Source: Alphaproteobacteria bacterium (GTDB lineage Bacteria > Pseudomonadota > Alphaproteobacteria > BOG-932 > Roseiterribacteraceae). From it: a stretch of DNA of 5,942 nucleotides. The stretch spans positions 1 to 5,942 of the forward strand of contig CAJCJC010000215.1 of assembly GCA_903970575.1 (NCBI GenBank), given 5' to 3'. Below the pieces are notes generated by a model that saw only the letters and a list, made by a program, of their open reading frames with translations, was not told where the DNA came from and did not search any database. Numbering within the stretch: the stretch's first letter is position 1; each line of letters starts with the position of its first letter. This document shows positions 4,993-5,942 of this stretch, piece by piece. The position numbers were made by a program, and so were the translations under genes.

Positions 4993-5942
4993 TTACGGGT
5001 TGACCTCGCGCCAGTAGAGGGCGCCGACCGCGTCGATAGGGCTTGGGGTCGGCGGAAGAATCTGGCCGAGCGACAGGTCGAAATCGTCATGGCTGGTCTC
5101 GTCGCCCGGCTTTTTATCGCCGGTGTAGGTGTAGAGGGCATAGCCCTGATATGACCATTGCTTGGAGCCGTCGGGACGCTTGGCGATGCTCCAGTATCCG
5201 GCGGGCTGGGCGTCGTCAGGGGCCGCGACGGGCGGGTAGGTCTTCGCGCAGTCGGCGGGACAGGTCAGCGCGCCCATCGCCTTGCCGAGCAGCGGAATAC
5301 CGCGCTGCCCACCGCGCAGATTGAAGCCGCCGACCTGATACACGGTTCGGTCGCGGGCATAGATGGTCATGCCGTTGGCGTCCGTCAGCATATCCATGCC
5401 GCGTATACTCTGGCGGATTTCAATATTCGGCGGTTGAAAATACCGTTCGGCCAAGGCCACCGTCCAGCGCGGATCCACGCCGCGCCCGTTAGCGTCGCCT
5501 TTTTCAAGGTCGCCGTCATAGGCGTAGAGCGGCTGCCCCTGATAGGCCCATTGCCGCGTCCCGTCCGGACGGCTGACCAAGGTGAAATCGCCCAGGGCGT
5601 TCGCAAGCTCGGCCGCTATCAAAGGCCGCCAGTGATTGACGCAATCCTTCCCAGCGGCGCAGGCGGACATGTCGGATTTAAGGTCGCCATGAAACGCATA
5701 AAGCGTATGCCCGTGGGCGTCGACGAAGGCCTGGCCGCCGGCGGCCACGATCTCGGCCGCCGAAATTCCATCCGGCAGCTTAACGCCGTCCATCGCCTGA
5801 TTCAGCACGAAATGCCAACCCTCGACCGAATTCCCGTTGAAATCGCCCGCGTGTTTATCCTGGGCGCAGGTGTAGAGCGGCTTGCCGCGAAAGGCCCATT
5901 GCTTAGAGCCGTCGTCGCGCGCGATCGCCTGCCAGAAGCCGG
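4993..5942 (-). CDS. Secreted-repeat (PF03640/COG4315-type) multi-domain protein, N-terminus cut by the window
   Basis: The frame is open to the right window edge, giving 315 visible C-terminal residues; a GTG at 5808 is internal. The sequence is built of repeats typical of the 'secreted repeat of unknown function' family: DxxGxTLYxF, then a Cys pair, then W/Y-PP-L, then DG(T/S)KQWxYxGxPLYxY with a GD-rich loop. One partial and two full units are visible. The first keeps only DGSKQWAFRGKPLYT. The second runs from FVDAHGHTLYAF through CAAGKDC and DGTRQWAYQGQPLYAY. The third runs from LTDANGMTIYAR through CPADC and DGSKQWSYQGYALYTY. The third unit has an insertion of about 20 residues before its Cys pair. 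Relatives are exported and often lipoproteins of unknown role; the signal peptide here would lie outside the window. The Cys pairs are CX5C and CX3C, not the CXXCH of cytochromes. It is probably periplasmic or surface-located. Confidence 0.85.
   Translation of the reverse strand, partial: GFWQAIARDDGSKQWAFRGKPLYTCAQDKHAGDFNGNSVEGWHFVLNQAMDGVKLPDGISAAEIVAAGGQAFVDAHGHTLYAFHGDLKSDMSACAAGKDCVNHWRPLIAAELANALGDFTLVSRPDGTRQWAYQGQPLYAYDGDLEKGDANGRGVDPRWTVALAERYFQPPNIEIRQSIRGMDMLTDANGMTIYARDRTVYQVGGFNLRGGQRGIPLLGKAMGALTCPADCAKTYPPVAAPDDAQPAGYWSIAKRPDGSKQWSYQGYALYTYTGDKKPGDETSHDDFDLSLGQILPPTPSPIDAVGALYWREVNP
5125..5913 (-). repeat. Three-copy protein repeat motif DG(S/T)(K/R)QW
   Basis: The same block is encoded three times in the secreted-repeat gene, at the complements of 5869-5913, 5518-5565 and 5125-5172: DGSKQWAFRGKPLYT, DGTRQWAYQGQPLYAY and DGSKQWSYQGYALYTY. 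The DNA copies are diverged, so this is an old domain duplication kept by selection on the protein rather than a recent DNA repeat. Confidence 0.85.

Noticed and set aside
5180..5660. Cys pairs in the secreted-repeat protein as haem sites
   Set aside because: They are CX5C and CX3C and are not followed by His, so there is no c-type haem motif.

Overview
The window is strongly GC-rich, with long spurious open frames antisense to the real genes. The families present, together with one alphaproteobacterial-looking promoter, suggest a free-living alphaproteobacterium of the Caulobacterales or Sphingomonadales type. That placement is an inference from style, not from a marker gene. There are seven protein genes, two of them cut by the window edges. 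I see no rRNA, tRNA, CRISPR array, insertion sequence or phage gene.

Layout. On the + strand, the left edge carries the 3' part of an alpha/beta-fold hydrolase (3-704). A small secreted protein with four mature cysteines follows about 50 bp later (755-1282). On the - strand, reading right to left, there are five genes: the C-terminal part of a protein made of PF03640/COG4315-type secreted repeats (5942 to 4993), a small putative lipoprotein (4874 to 4401), a MATE-family efflux transporter (4238 to 2862), a MaoC-like enoyl-CoA hydratase/dehydratase (2835 to 2374) and a 2-keto-4-pentenoate hydratase-family enzyme (2363 to 1605). The last three are spaced 26 and 10 bp apart and look like one operon. 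The two sets of genes converge on a gene-free stretch at 1283-1604.

How the genes may work together. The MhpD-like hydratase and the MaoC-like hydratase both add or remove water on small unsaturated acids or acyl thioesters. Their transporter-led operon could serve breakdown and export of an aromatic or otherwise unsaturated compound. The nearby alpha/beta hydrolase would fit such a pathway by position, since MhpC-type hydrolases act just before MhpD. However, it lacks the usual catalytic serine and histidine. No aldolase, dioxygenase or regulator gene lies in the window, so the pathway remains a hypothesis. The two envelope proteins at the right look unrelated to this operon.

Most unusual points: (1) the hydrolase has His at the nucleophile elbow and Val where the catalytic His is expected; (2) the convergent gap holds a well-formed TTGACA promoter with a perfect 7-bp inverted repeat in its spacer, facing no evident gene and pointing antisense into the hydratase gene. 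I found no convincing new multi-gene system.
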